Shown here: piece after piece, positions 9,330 to 18,838 of the stretch
Layout of the letters: the number at the start of each line of letters is the position of its first letter
Position numbering within the stretch: position 1 is the first letter of the stretch
Source: Hyphomicrobiaceae bacterium
Lineage (GTDB): Bacteria; Pseudomonadota; Alphaproteobacteria; Rhizobiales; Hyphomicrobiaceae
Length of the DNA: 64,000 nt
Direction of reading: 5' to 3'
NCBI GenBank assembly: GCA_030655135.1
Contig: JAURWC010000022.1
Location: forward strand, 62,001 to 126,000
Notes under the pieces: model-generated
The model's database searches: none
Seen by the model: only the letters and a program-made list of their open reading frames with translations
What the model was told of the DNA's origin: nothing
Made by a program: the position numbers and the translations under genes

Positions 9330-9558
9330 GCAGCGACGCTGTTTGCTGGACGCGTGTAACGGCACAGCGGACGTGGTTTAACGTTCGCCCGCACTAACTT
9401 GAGTGCTGGTACGGACACGACCGGGGTTAACGAGCGACTTTCTATCTGCAATTGCGGAGCGGTCTTCTCCAAAATGTCGCACGGGGTTGGCATTTGGGTT
9501 GCCTACCGGTGGCGGCATCGCCATGTCATCGGCGTTGTTCCCGCCTCAAGGAGTTCCC

Positions 9559-10416
9559 ATGACCGACGGTATTGCCAGTAAGAGCGGCCAGTTCGCGCTT
9601 GGGAAAGCAATTTTCAACCGCCTTGGCTTTGGCGCCATGCGGATCACCGGCGACGGCATCTGGGGTGAACCGGCGGATCGTGAGGAGGCATTGCGGACGC
9701 TGAGGCGATTGCCGGAGCTGGGCATCAACCTAATCGACACTGCAGACAGCTATGGGCCCGAGGTCAGCGAGCGGCTGATCCGCGAAGCACTGCATCCCTA
9801 CGGTGACATCGTAGTCGCCACGAAGGGCGGATTGCTGCGCCCCGGCCCCAACCAGTGGATCCCGTACGGGCGGCCGGAGTATCTGCGCCAACAGGTGTTC
9901 GTTTCACTGCGCCGGCTCGGCGTCGAGCAGATCGCGCTCTGGCAGCTGCATCGCATCGACCCGAACGTGCCGGCAGGCGAACAGTTTGGCGCGATCGCGC
10001 ACATGCAGAAGGAGGGCCTGATTGCTAACGTGGGCCTAAGCGAAGTCTCCGTGGCCGAGATCCAGGCCGCTCAGAAGGTATTCCGCGTCGCGACCGTGCA
10101 GAACCTCTACAATCTCGCCAATCGCAAGAGCGAGGATGTGCTCGACTATTGCGACAGCGAGGGCATCGGCTTCATTCCGTGGTTCCCACTTGCGTCCGGC
10201 GATCTGGCGAAGCCTGGATCGCCACTTACGACAATCGCGGACAAGTATCAGGCGACGCCCAGCCAGATTGCGCTAGCGTGGCTACTCCGGCGCAGTAAGA
10301 ACATGCTGCCGATTCCAGGTACGGGTAAAGTCGCGCATCTGGAACAGAACGCAGCAGCAGCGGCAATCGTGCTGGACGATGCGGATTATCGCACACTCGC
10401 CGGCGCGAAGGCGTAA
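9559..10416 (+). CDS. Aldo/keto reductase
   Basis: Soluble NADPH-dependent oxidoreductase, 285 residues, TIM-barrel fold. The catalytic tetrad is visible as Asp60, Tyr65, Lys89 and His131. The start at 9559 follows AAGGAG; a longer frame from 9403 reads into non-coding sequence. It is followed 57 bp later by an Old Yellow Enzyme gene, so the pair may reduce carbonyls and activated alkenes together. Physiological substrate unknown. Confidence 0.85.
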   Translation: MTDGIASKSGQFALGKAIFNRLGFGAMRITGDGIWGEPADREEALRTLRRLPELGINLIDTADSYGPEVSERLIREALHPYGDIVVATKGGLLRPGPNQWIPYGRPEYLRQQVFVSLRRLGVEQIALWQLHRIDPNVPAGEQFGAIAHMQKEGLIANVGLSEVSVAEIQAAQKVFRVATVQNLYNLANRKSEDVLDYCDSEGIGFIPWFPLASGDLAKPGSPLTTIADKYQATPSQIALAWLLRRSKNMLPIPGTGKVAHLEQNAAAAAIVLDDADYRTLAGAKA

Positions 10417-10473
10417 TCGCCTCGCCGCGCAGTCTTGCTCACACTCATTCAAAGTCGACCAAGAGGAGCTGTT

Positions 10474-11598
10474 ATGTCTCTGAATACAGTTGCCAACGAC
10501 AATGCTGTCAAAAGCGACCTGTTCGATCCGGTTAAGCTTGGACCTTTTACGCTCACCAACCGCATCGTCATGGCACCGCTGACGCGATCACGGGCCGACG
10601 ACGAGGGCGTAACAGGCGACTTGCAAGCCACGTACTACGCGCAACGCGCGTCGGCTGGGTTGATCATTTCTGAAGCGACCAACATCAGCCCACAAGGCAA
10701 AGGCTACATCCGCACGCCTGGCATCTGGTCGCCACAGCAGGTGGAGGGCTGGAAGAAGACGACGGCCGCTGTGCACGCGAAGGGCGGGCGCATCTTCCTG
10801 CAGCTCTGGCATGTCGGCCGCGTGTCGCATTCTGACCTGCAGCCGGGCGGTGTGCTGCCGGTTGCGCCCAGTGCCGTTCGCGCCGAAGGCGTGCAAGCCT
10901 ATACGCAGCATGGCTTCAAGCCGCTGGAAACTCCGCGCGCACTCGATCTCGATGAGATACCGGGCATCGTGGCCCAGTACGTACACGGAGCCAAGTGCGC
11001 GAAGGATGCCGGCTTTGACGGTGTCGAAATTCACGCGGCCAACGGCTATCTGCTGCAGCAGTTTCTGTCCGACAAAACCAACAGGCGGACCGACCGCTAT
11101 GGCGGGTCCATTGAAAACCGTACGCGATTGGTTATCGAAGTTGTCGAAGCCGTGACGCGGGAGTGGAGTGCGGATCAGGTCGGCATCCGGATATCGCCGC
11201 TGACGAAGTTCAGCGACATTGGCGATTCAAATCCTGAACCGTTGTACGTTTCGCTAATCGATCAGTTGAACCCGTTCGGGCTCGCATATGTCCATGTCGT
11301 CGAGGGTGATACCGGCGGCGAGCGACACCCGGCGGGCGGCTTCGATCTGCAGAAGCTGCGACGCGCGTTCAACGGGCTGTATATGGCCAACAACGGCTTC
11401 GATCAGCAGCTGGCGCTCGACGCCCGCGCAAACGGTCTTGCCGATCTCATCTGCTTCGGCAGGCCGTTTATCTCCAATCCTGATCTCGTCGAACGCCTGC
11501 GGTCCGGGGCCGCGCTAAGCGAGGCAGACCAGGCCACATTCTATGCCGGCGATGAACATGGATACACTGACTATCCAACACTGTCGGGCGCGGCCTGA
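10474..11598 (+). CDS. Old Yellow Enzyme family alkene reductase (NemA-like)
   Basis: FMN-dependent NAD(P)H oxidoreductase, 374 residues. The start at 10474 has an AAGAGGAG site. Typical OYE features are the N-terminal MAPLTRSR segment, HVGR in the substrate pocket region, and the VEIHAANGYLLQQFL and TDRYGGSIENR motifs. Members reduce alpha,beta-unsaturated carbonyls, nitrate esters or maleimides. It probably shares a transcript with the aldo/keto reductase upstream, and suggests electrophile detoxification. Its stop abuts the stop of the convergent small gene. Confidence 0.87.
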   Translation: MSLNTVANDNAVKSDLFDPVKLGPFTLTNRIVMAPLTRSRADDEGVTGDLQATYYAQRASAGLIISEATNISPQGKGYIRTPGIWSPQQVEGWKKTTAAVHAKGGRIFLQLWHVGRVSHSDLQPGGVLPVAPSAVRAEGVQAYTQHGFKPLETPRALDLDEIPGIVAQYVHGAKCAKDAGFDGVEIHAANGYLLQQFLSDKTNRRTDRYGGSIENRTRLVIEVVEAVTREWSADQVGIRISPLTKFSDIGDSNPEPLYVSLIDQLNPFGLAYVHVVEGDTGGERHPAGGFDLQKLRRAFNGLYMANNGFDQQLALDARANGLADLICFGRPFISNPDLVERLRSGAALSEADQATFYAGDEHGYTDYPTLSGAA

Positions 11599-11850
11599 TC
11601 AGCCGACCAGCTTGGGATCTTCGGCGTCGTGCGCGTGGCGCACGGCGTCGCGAAGGCGGATGTCGAGAACGGCCGGATTAACCAGCACCTTGCCGTCGTG
11701 AACATTCACGACGGCGGTCTGTGGGATAAAGAACTCGCCGGCATTTTCCACGTAAAGCGAGAAGCCGTCACCCTTCAGTTCGCGAACCGCACCGATGCCT
11801 TCGCTGCCTTCCTTTAGGAAGACCATGTTGCCAACTTCGATCGCGGCCAT
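11599..11850 (-). CDS. Small conserved-looking hypothetical protein
   Basis: 83 residues starting MAAIEVGNMVFLKEG. The ATG at 11850 is preferred over a frame opening at 11916, because an AGGAG ribosome site lies just upstream and the longer N-terminus is not plausible. It is soluble and beta-rich in appearance (alternating hydrophobic pattern, AGEFFIPQTAVVNV), rather like a small PRC- or SH3-type barrel, but the family is not recognised. It ends directly against the oye gene. Confidence 0.55.
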   Translation of the reverse strand: MAAIEVGNMVFLKEGSEGIGAVRELKGDGFSLYVENAGEFFIPQTAVVNVHDGKVLVNPAVLDIRLRDAVRHAHDAEDPKLVG

Positions 11851-11940
11851 TGGTAGCTCCTGTCTGCAACACTTGAAATTCGCCAGTTGGTGAAGCGCCA
11901 GCTTAGCACGCTTCAACGCAGGCTGACGTCACGACGGCCC

Positions 11941-12165
11941 TCAGCGCTTGGCGTCCTCGGCAGGGGGTTCTTTGATAACTGACGGTGTCTCAACGCGTGT
12001 TTCTGGCTCAAGCCGTGCCTTTTCGCCAGGATCGCCGTGGACTCGCGACAACAAGTTAATGGTTAGCAACAGGATGAATATCGCGGCGACAATCAGGAGT
12101 ATGCGCTTTAAGCCCCAGCGGCCGGGCAGCCGGTCGTCGCCATGTCGTGGATTGGGAAAAGTCAT
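11941..12165 (-). CDS. Small single-pass membrane protein, unknown
   Basis: 74 residues: a basic N-terminus, one strong hydrophobic segment (about residues 20-40, ILLIVAAIFILLLTINLL) and an acidic, Pro-rich C-terminal tail. Topology is probably N-in with the tail in the periplasm. A GGAAC-N17-GGTT element sits 29-54 bp upstream, suggesting general-stress control. No family recognised. Confidence 0.55.
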   Translation of the reverse strand: MTFPNPRHGDDRLPGRWGLKRILLIVAAIFILLLTINLLSRVHGDPGEKARLEPETRVETPSVIKEPPAEDAKR

Positions 12166-12193
12166 GAGTTTGCTCCGGGCACGTTTGTAGCTG

Positions 12194-12219
12194 AACCCTG
12201 GCCACTCCCGCCAAGTTCC
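12194..12219 (-). promoter_or_regulatory. EcfG-type promoter (GGAAC-N17-GGTT) of the small membrane protein gene
   Basis: Read on the minus strand, GGAAC (12219-12215) and GGTT (12197-12194) are separated by 17 bases, and the start codon at 12165 is about 29 bp downstream. The -10 has G in place of the more common first C. Confidence 0.5.
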
Positions 12220-12227
12220 AAACCTAC

Positions 12228-14423
12228 CTACTTCCTGATGATGATCTGGCTGTTGCCGGTACTTCGCGTGACGTCGACAGCGACGCAGCCTGACGTGCGG
12301 CGGCTATCGAGCCGCAAGTCCACCAGAGACAGTCCAACCGAAACGTTGCGCAGCTCCAGTTCGTCGATGAACGACGGGAAGATGGGCTTGGTAAAGCTCA
12401 GCACATCATTGGCGTGGTCGATCTCTATGCCGAGGCAAGCCGACAAAAGGCCGAACGGCGTCGCGGCCGCCCAAGCCTGTGGCGAACAGGCGACGGGATA
12501 CGATGTCGGGCCACGGCGGCGCTTGCGGGGGAACCCGCAGAACAGCTCGGGCAAGCGGCGATCATCCTGGTAGAGGTTGGCGCCAAAGATTGCTTCGAAG
12601 ACAACACCCGCCTCCCGCTTCAAGCCGTACCGGCCAAGACCGAGGGCGATCATGGCGTTGTCGTGCGGCCAGACGGAACCGTTATGATACGACATTGGAT
12701 TATAGCGCGGTTCGCCTTGGGCCAGCGTGCGGATGCCCCAGCCGCTGAAGCCGTCGCGAGACAGCAATGTTGCCGCCAAACGCGCGGCGCGCTTGGGGTC
12801 GGCGATGCCTGTCATCAATGCGTGTCCCGCATTCGATGTGCGAATACGGCAGGGCCGCTTTTCGCCGTCGAGCGCCAGCGCATAGGTGCCGATGTCGTCG
12901 CACCAGTAGGCTTGATCGAACTTGGTGCGAAGGCTTTCCGCGCTGCGCAGCAGACGCGTTGCCAGACCCGGCTCGCCAAGGAGCGAAGCGAGGTTTGCTG
13001 CCTTTTGCTTCGCCGCATAGACATAGGCCTGAACCTCGACGAGGGCGATGGGGCCTTCCGCGGACGTGCCGTCGGCGTGAAAAATAGAATCGTGGCTGTC
13101 TTTCCAACCTTGGTTGGCGAGACCCTGTGATGTTTCGCGGAAGTATTCCACGAACCCATCGCCATCTCGGTCCCCGTGTGTATCGATCCAATTCAAAGCG
13201 GCTTTGATGTTGGGCCAGATGGCGGCGATCGTATCGCGGTCCCCGGTTCGTTCGTAGTACATGCCGGCCAGCATAACGAAGAGCGGCGTGGCGTCGACGG
13301 TGCCGTAGTAGCGGCGGAACGGCACCTCACCGAGCATGGCCATTTCGCCCTGGCGGCGCTCATGCAGGATCTTGCCGGGCTGGGCATCGGCGGCTGGATC
13401 GATGTGCGTGGCTTGCGTCGCCGCGAGGTAAGTCAGCACGCCCTTTGCGATCGCGGGGTCGAGCCAGAGCATCAGCATGGCCGTGATAATGCCGTCGCGG
13501 CCGAAGACGGTGCTGTACCAGGGAATACCTGCATACGGATAACGCCCATTCGGCGTGTCGGTCAGCAGCATGTGCAGGTCGGCGGTGGACTGGCACAGGA
13601 TCTCGTTGAGCAGCCCGTTCGATGTGGATACCGTAGCGATACCGCTCGTAGCTGCACGCATAGCCCGGCGCTTTTGGCTATATGCGGAAAGCAAGCCTGG
13701 TACGGGGTGCTGCCGTTCGCCAGCGTCGAGCGTGATGGTGACAGCAATCGATGTTCGCGCACCGGCCTCTAGCGTCAAATCGAAAATCGCGCGCCGGGGC
13801 TCGAGAACACGCGGGGTAGGCGAGAACTTCAGCCGAGTGACACGTGTAGCCTCGTCCAAACCCACGTATCGCAATTCCACTTCGTCGGAGCCGATAATCT
13901 CGGTGGAGACGCTGCCGCGGCGCATGCGATCTACGCCGCGAACCTCGAACAAATCCTTGAAGTCGGCGTCAAAGTTGATGCCGATATGCAGGCGGCGGAC
14001 ATGGAAATCGAAGTTGCGCACGGAGATGCGCTCATAGCATGCATCGTCCCAAAGAAATTTCAGCCGTTCCAAGGCTATCGTATCGCGATGGACCTTCTCG
14101 CCATTCGGTATCTCGATATCCGGGTTGGTCATATCGACTGACAACGCCGCATTGTCGTCCTGCATGACCGACGACAAAAGCAGCGGACGCCTGCCAGCAA
14201 ACCACAGCTGGAAGCGCGATAGATGCCGCATATCGCGAAAGAACAAGCCTTCCGCCGTATTCTCGAGCGCGCCGATATCGCCATACGCATCAAGTACGGC
14301 AAACGCATCGCCATGCTTCAATGTACGTAAAGAACGCTCCACCAAGGAGGTCTGAGCTTCAATGTGATACTCGGAGACGTCCTCGGCGGCGTCAGTTACG
14401 ACATGCAGAGGTGAAGCCACCAT
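12228..14423 (-). CDS. Amylo-alpha-1,6-glucosidase family protein
   Basis: 731-residue glycoside hydrolase of the bacterial glycogen-debranching-like group. The N-terminal half (from VERSLRTLKHGDAFAVLDAYGD) matches the GDE N-terminal domain; the C-terminal half is an (alpha/alpha)6 barrel with segments such as YSTVFGRDGIITAM, WKDSHDSIFHADG and NPMSYHNGSVWPHDNA that carry acidic catalytic candidates. It lies 53 bp after the GT4 glycosyltransferase on the same strand, so they probably form one unit for an alpha-glucan or glycosylated storage/stress compound. No signal peptide. The exact substrate is unknown. Confidence 0.82.
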   Translation of the reverse strand: MVASPLHVVTDAAEDVSEYHIEAQTSLVERSLRTLKHGDAFAVLDAYGDIGALENTAEGLFFRDMRHLSRFQLWFAGRRPLLLSSVMQDDNAALSVDMTNPDIEIPNGEKVHRDTIALERLKFLWDDACYERISVRNFDFHVRRLHIGINFDADFKDLFEVRGVDRMRRGSVSTEIIGSDEVELRYVGLDEATRVTRLKFSPTPRVLEPRRAIFDLTLEAGARTSIAVTITLDAGERQHPVPGLLSAYSQKRRAMRAATSGIATVSTSNGLLNEILCQSTADLHMLLTDTPNGRYPYAGIPWYSTVFGRDGIITAMLMLWLDPAIAKGVLTYLAATQATHIDPAADAQPGKILHERRQGEMAMLGEVPFRRYYGTVDATPLFVMLAGMYYERTGDRDTIAAIWPNIKAALNWIDTHGDRDGDGFVEYFRETSQGLANQGWKDSHDSIFHADGTSAEGPIALVEVQAYVYAAKQKAANLASLLGEPGLATRLLRSAESLRTKFDQAYWCDDIGTYALALDGEKRPCRIRTSNAGHALMTGIADPKRAARLAATLLSRDGFSGWGIRTLAQGEPRYNPMSYHNGSVWPHDNAMIALGLGRYGLKREAGVVFEAIFGANLYQDDRRLPELFCGFPRKRRRGPTSYPVACSPQAWAAATPFGLLSACLGIEIDHANDVLSFTKPIFPSFIDELELRNVSVGLSLVDLRLDSRRTSGCVAVDVTRSTGNSQIIIRK

Positions 14424-14476
14424 GCCCTCGCTCCCAAGTTTGCGATGTCAGTCAGATGCCAGCGTCCGGCGGCTCG

Positions 14477-15589
14477 TCAAGCACGGATGGCAGCTGCCGC
14501 CGGCGTGCCGTTGACCTGTCGCGGCCGGCCGTTGATATAGCCTGCACTGCTGCGCGACTTCGTAGCCTGCTGCAGCATCTCTTCATACACGGAGATATAG
14601 CGGGCCGCCATATGCTGCAGCGTAAAGCGCCTTTCAAACTCAGCGCGTACCGAGCGGCGATCCAGTGACAGCGCCTGCGGCACGGCAGCGACCGCCTCTT
14701 CAATCGACTCGACGATGAAGCCCGAGCGGCCAGGCGTAATAACTTCCGGCACCGAGCCGTTGCGCCACGCGATCACGGGTGTACCTGCGGACATAGCTTC
14801 GATCATGACCAGACCGAAGGGTTCTGGCCAATCGATGGGGAACAGCAGCGCGCTGGCGTTGCCAAGGAATTCCGGCTTACCGCTGTCGCCAACCTCGCCG
14901 ATGAACTCGATCAGAGGATCGTCCAGCAGTGGCTTGATGACTTCATTGAAATACTTTGAGTCAAACGGATCGATTTTGGCCGCTACCTTGAGCGGCATGC
15001 CGACGCGCCTGGCAATGTCGATTGCGCGGTCGAGACGCTTGTCGGGGCAGATGCGGCCAAGGAAGGCAAGATACTTGCCTTCGTTCTGATTGAACGGGAT
15101 CAAGTCTGGCGGCAAGCCGTGATGGATTGTGGCGGCCCAATTGGTCGAAGCCGGCATGGGGGTGCGCTGGCTGTCGGAAATCGAAACGAACGGCATGCCG
15201 GGAAAGGCTTCGTAGATCGGCATGAAGTCTGGCAGATCGAGACGGCCATGCATCGTTGTGACAGTACGTTGCTGAATGCTGTCAAAGAGCGGCTGCTGAA
15301 GCAAATCGCAATGGAAGTGGATGATGTCGAAGTCTTGGGCACGCTGGCGGACGTCGTGCAGCATGACCAGCATCGTCGCCAGATGATCATTGATCCCAGC
15401 AAGCCGCAGACCCTTGGGACAACCCGGCACCAAAGTAGCACTTGTTTTGGAATCTCCTGACGCGAAGAGTGTTACGTCATGACCTTGACGTACCAGTTCT
15501 TCAGTCAGCCAGGAAACAACGCGCTCCGTTCCGCCATAGAGTTTCGGCGGCACAGCTTCAGCCAAAGGGGCGACCTGTGCGATGCGCAT
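14477..15589 (-). CDS. GT4 family glycosyltransferase
   Basis: 370-residue GT-B retaining glycosyltransferase. The N-terminal domain has the glycine loop KLYGGTERVVSWL; the C-terminal domain has GRICPDKRLDRAI and the EPFGLVMIEAMSAGTPVIAW stretch with the two Glu residues of the EX7E motif. A GGAG site precedes the ATG. It is the first gene of a likely two-gene unit with the amylo-glucosidase, behind a GGAAC-N16-GGTT promoter. Role inferred: synthesis of a glucan or glycoside under stress. Confidence 0.82.
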   Translation of the reverse strand: MRIAQVAPLAEAVPPKLYGGTERVVSWLTEELVRQGHDVTLFASGDSKTSATLVPGCPKGLRLAGINDHLATMLVMLHDVRQRAQDFDIIHFHCDLLQQPLFDSIQQRTVTTMHGRLDLPDFMPIYEAFPGMPFVSISDSQRTPMPASTNWAATIHHGLPPDLIPFNQNEGKYLAFLGRICPDKRLDRAIDIARRVGMPLKVAAKIDPFDSKYFNEVIKPLLDDPLIEFIGEVGDSGKPEFLGNASALLFPIDWPEPFGLVMIEAMSAGTPVIAWRNGSVPEVITPGRSGFIVESIEEAVAAVPQALSLDRRSVRAEFERRFTLQHMAARYISVYEEMLQQATKSRSSAGYINGRPRQVNGTPAAAAIRA

Positions 15590-15642
15590 GTGCTTCTCCG
15601 TAATGTTCGGAACAGCTGCAGCCGCTCTGCAGCGTTTAACTA

Positions 15643-15667
15643 AACCGGCCAGTAGCTTGTAAGTTCC
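15643..15667 (-). promoter_or_regulatory. EcfG-type promoter (GGAAC-N16-GGTT) of the glycosyltransferase unit
   Basis: On the minus strand GGAAC (15667-15663) and GGTT (15646-15643) are 16 bases apart, in the 96-bp gap between the ABC exporter and the glycosyltransferase gene, about 54 bp before its ATG. Confidence 0.5.
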
Positions 15668-15685
15668 ACGCGATGCTGCCGGCAG

Positions 15686-17473
15686 CTATGCGGCTTCAGG
15701 GACGCGCTGAAACCGGCTGAGCTCGAGATCGACCAGCTCCCGGTACGGACCATCCTGCTGCTGCAGCCGGCCCGGCGCGCCCTCTTGCAGAATACGCCCG
15801 TCTTTCAGCACCATGATGCGATCGAAGCTGCGCAATGTAGACAGCCGGTGCGCAATCGCAATCACCGTGCGGCCATGCATGAGAGTGGCTAGTGCCTGCC
15901 GGATGAGCTCTTCGGAATGCGTGTCCAGCGCTGATGTCGCCTCGTCTAGCAGCAGGATCGGCGAGTTCTTCAAAAGCGCGCGCGCAATGGCAATGCGTTG
16001 ACGCTGGCCGCCGGATAGCTTGGTGCCGCGGTCGCCTACGATCGTATCCAGCTGTTGCGGCATGCGGTCGATGAAGTCGGCGCAGCACGCAGCTTCGGCT
16101 GCGCGCAGAATTTCCCGGTCGGTCGCGCCGGGGCTGCCATAGCGAATGTTGTCGCGCAGGGAGCGGTGAAACAGCGTGATGTCTTGTGGAACGACAGCGA
16201 TGGCTCTGCGCAACGATTCGTCCGTAACTGCCGCGATATCCTGCCCGTCGATGCTGATGCGGCCGTCATTAACATCATACAGGCGCTGCAGAAGCGAGAG
16301 TACGGTCGATTTGCCACCGCCGGATGCTCCGACCAAGCCCACGCGTTCACCGGAAGAGATGTCGAACGATAGTTTGTCGAATAAATTGCGGCCACTGGGA
16401 TAGTTGAAGGTGACGTTTTCGAACGTGATGGCGCCGCCGCCGTGCTCCAAATCGCGCGCGGTGTCTTCGACGACGTGGGCATGCGGCTGCAGCAGCGTAC
16501 GCAAGGCTTCAGACAGACGCGCCACATGTTGCGTAACATCGACGAGTGCCACCGCCAGATCGCGGGTTGCGCTCAGCACGGTCAAGCCGAGTGTGCAAAC
16601 CAGCACAACGTCGCCTGGGGTCGCACGGCCCGCCTGCCACAGCGAGATCACCCACGCCAGCAAGGCAAATGTGAAAAGTGCGGTCGTCACCGCGTGGAAG
16701 ATGCGCAGACGCTCGAGGTAGAAGAGGCTGCGCTCGCGGGCCCGCATCTCGCGTTTCACGACGCCTTTGAGGCGGCGCTGCTCGGTGGCGAGACGACCAA
16801 AGGATTTCACGAGCTGAATGTTCGAAACGATGTCGATCATTTCTCCATCAACCTTGGCGGCCTGGTCCGCGTAGCTGTGATGTAGCGGCTTGCCGCGCGC
16901 CGCGACGTAGAACATGGCCGAAAGAACGATGCACGATACCGCCGCTAGACCAAGCGCCATGGGCAATGACACCGTCATCAGCAGGATGATCGAGGCGACC
17001 GTGGCGATCAGCGGCGGCAAGGCGTTGAACACGACCATCTGCTCCAGCTGATAGAACGCGTTCGACGTGGCCGTTATCCGGCTCGTCAAGGCACCGGAGG
17101 GTTGGTTCTGGAAAAAGGTGATCGAATGCCCGGTGAGATGGCGGAACAGGTCGCGGCGCACATCACCCGAGACGCGGACGAACGTCGAGTTCGCCACCCA
17201 ACTGGCGACGCGCCAGAGGCAGTTGTCAGCGAGAATGAGGCCTGACAACAAAGCGAAGCCGAGCCACACCTGCTGGTTCAAGGCGGGGAGCGAAAGTGTG
17301 TCGACGAGAAACTTTACGCCATACTGTGTGCAGACGGATGCCGTGACTGCGGCGACAACGGCGAAGAAGATGACGAGATGGGGCAACCGGCGGCCACTCA
17401 GGTAACGGCCGACGAAGGCATACGGCTTCTCGGCGTAGTCTTTGATGTTCGACACGGCTCGACATCCTTGCAT
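15686..17473 (-). CDS. ABC exporter, fused membrane and ATPase domains
   Basis: 595-residue half-transporter: six transmembrane helices in residues about 25-315, then an ATPase with GASGGGKST (Walker A), LSGGQRQRIA (signature) and ILLLDEATSALD (Walker B). A GTG at 17455 (VSNIKDYAEKP) is an alternative start. It probably works as a homodimer exporting a lipid, glycan or drug. It lies 55 bp downstream of the MFS gene on the same strand. The substrate is unknown; the glycan enzymes downstream suggest an envelope or storage sugar link but do not prove it. Confidence 0.85.
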   Translation of the reverse strand: MQGCRAVSNIKDYAEKPYAFVGRYLSGRRLPHLVIFFAVVAAVTASVCTQYGVKFLVDTLSLPALNQQVWLGFALLSGLILADNCLWRVASWVANSTFVRVSGDVRRDLFRHLTGHSITFFQNQPSGALTSRITATSNAFYQLEQMVVFNALPPLIATVASIILLMTVSLPMALGLAAVSCIVLSAMFYVAARGKPLHHSYADQAAKVDGEMIDIVSNIQLVKSFGRLATEQRRLKGVVKREMRARERSLFYLERLRIFHAVTTALFTFALLAWVISLWQAGRATPGDVVLVCTLGLTVLSATRDLAVALVDVTQHVARLSEALRTLLQPHAHVVEDTARDLEHGGGAITFENVTFNYPSGRNLFDKLSFDISSGERVGLVGASGGGKSTVLSLLQRLYDVNDGRISIDGQDIAAVTDESLRRAIAVVPQDITLFHRSLRDNIRYGSPGATDREILRAAEAACCADFIDRMPQQLDTIVGDRGTKLSGGQRQRIAIARALLKNSPILLLDEATSALDTHSEELIRQALATLMHGRTVIAIAHRLSTLRSFDRIMVLKDGRILQEGAPGRLQQQDGPYRELVDLELSRFQRVPEAA

Positions 17474-17528
17474 TAGAGCGAAGGTCGTTCACTGGCGAAA
17501 CGATACGGCGATGATGTGGTTCAAGCCG

Positions 17529-18812
17529 CTACTGCTTCGTCTCGTCGCAACCCCTGCGACCTTCTGGTGCCGCCGTGTTTTTGGTCTCCGGTAAGAACAG
17601 CGCACAGATGATAAATCCGATTAGCGCGATGACGCTGAGCAAGAGCAGCGCGGTGCTGCTGCCATACTTGTCGGCAACTATTCCCGCCATCGTCGTGCTG
17701 ATGGCTGCGCCGATGCCCATGGCGGTGCCGACGAACCCGAGTGCAAGATTAAAGCGGCCTTTGCCACGTTCGATATCGGCGACGCACGTCGCCACCAGAA
17801 CGCCTAGACATGTCGCCGAAATGCCGTCGAGCAGTTGAATGGCAACGAGCGCGAAGGGCTCCGTTGTCGACGCGAGCAGAATGCTGCGAATGGGTAGCGC
17901 GGCAAATCCGAGCAAAAGGAGCCAGCGGCGCCCCTGTCTGTCGGCGAGGCGGCCGACATGAGGTGAAGCGAACGCAACCATGATCTGCGGCACGATCATA
18001 GCCAGCGCGATCAGCAGCGTCGCCTTCTCGCCGACGCGCATCGTGATGGTGCTGGCGACGATCGGCAGTATGGCGGCGTTGGCCAGATGAAAGAAGAAAA
18101 CGCAGCCCGCGAGAACCAGAAGCGTGCGCTCGCGCGCGAGTTCGAGGATGGCCGGAATGACCTCGTAGTGTTCTTGCGGAGGATCGTCGCGATGGCCGCG
18201 GCGGATGTCGTCAGATGATATGGCGCGCAGCGCAATCACCGCAGGAACGGCCATCATGGCCGTGACGTAGAACACCGCTTGGCTTGAGAAGGTCTGGCCG
18301 ACAAGGCCCATGAACGCGCCGGCGGCGATGCTGCCGCACGATGCAAAGCGGGCGTTGCGGCCAAGGCGCTCGCCAATCAGGCTGTAGCCGGCGATGCCGA
18401 GGCTGATGGCGGCGAGCGCCGGCCCGATGATGACGCTGGCGCTGACGTGCAGGGCCTGGGCCAACAATACAGAGAGAAACTGCGGCGAGAGCGCAATCCA
18501 AAGCGCGCTGATACCGATGGCGACCATCGCAACGGTGGCGACAAGTTTGTCACGGCGCAACGCATCGATCAGGGCGCCGCCCGGCACCTGACCCAATAGG
18601 CCGATGATGCTGCCGACAGAAAGCACGATGCCGATGTCGGCATTCGTCCACTTATTAGTAGTGAGATAGATAGACAGAAACGGCCCGAATCCGACTTGCA
18701 CGTCGGCTAGAAAAAAGGCGAACCAATCGAGGCCGCGCTGGCTCTTTTCCGACGGGGGGCGCTGATCGCCTCTTGTTGTTGGTTGCTCCGGCTGCGTCAT
18801 GGCGGCAGCCAA
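17529..18812 (-). CDS. MFS transporter
   Basis: 427 residues with about 12 hydrophobic segments, and a charged loop after the second helix (GGALIDALRRDK) where MFS motif A is expected. A second Met (MTQPEQP, 18800) could be the start. The central loop contains SSDDIRRGHRDDPPQEH. It resembles drug/metabolite efflux permeases, but specificity cannot be read. It starts 26 bp after the PRC-barrel gene on the same strand and probably belongs to the same transcript. Confidence 0.8.
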   Translation of the reverse strand: MAAAMTQPEQPTTRGDQRPPSEKSQRGLDWFAFFLADVQVGFGPFLSIYLTTNKWTNADIGIVLSVGSIIGLLGQVPGGALIDALRRDKLVATVAMVAIGISALWIALSPQFLSVLLAQALHVSASVIIGPALAAISLGIAGYSLIGERLGRNARFASCGSIAAGAFMGLVGQTFSSQAVFYVTAMMAVPAVIALRAISSDDIRRGHRDDPPQEHYEVIPAILELARERTLLVLAGCVFFFHLANAAILPIVASTITMRVGEKATLLIALAMIVPQIMVAFASPHVGRLADRQGRRWLLLLGFAALPIRSILLASTTEPFALVAIQLLDGISATCLGVLVATCVADIERGKGRFNLALGFVGTAMGIGAAISTTMAGIVADKYGSSTALLLLSVIALIGFIICALFLPETKNTAAPEGRRGCDETKQ

Positions 18813-18838
18813 AGTTCATGGCGTCGCATCGCTCGTCA

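Noticed and set aside
9403-9558. N-terminal extension of the aldo/keto reductase frame
   Set aside because: The ATG at 9559 has an AAGGAG site and gives the family-typical start; the extension is not conserved-looking protein.
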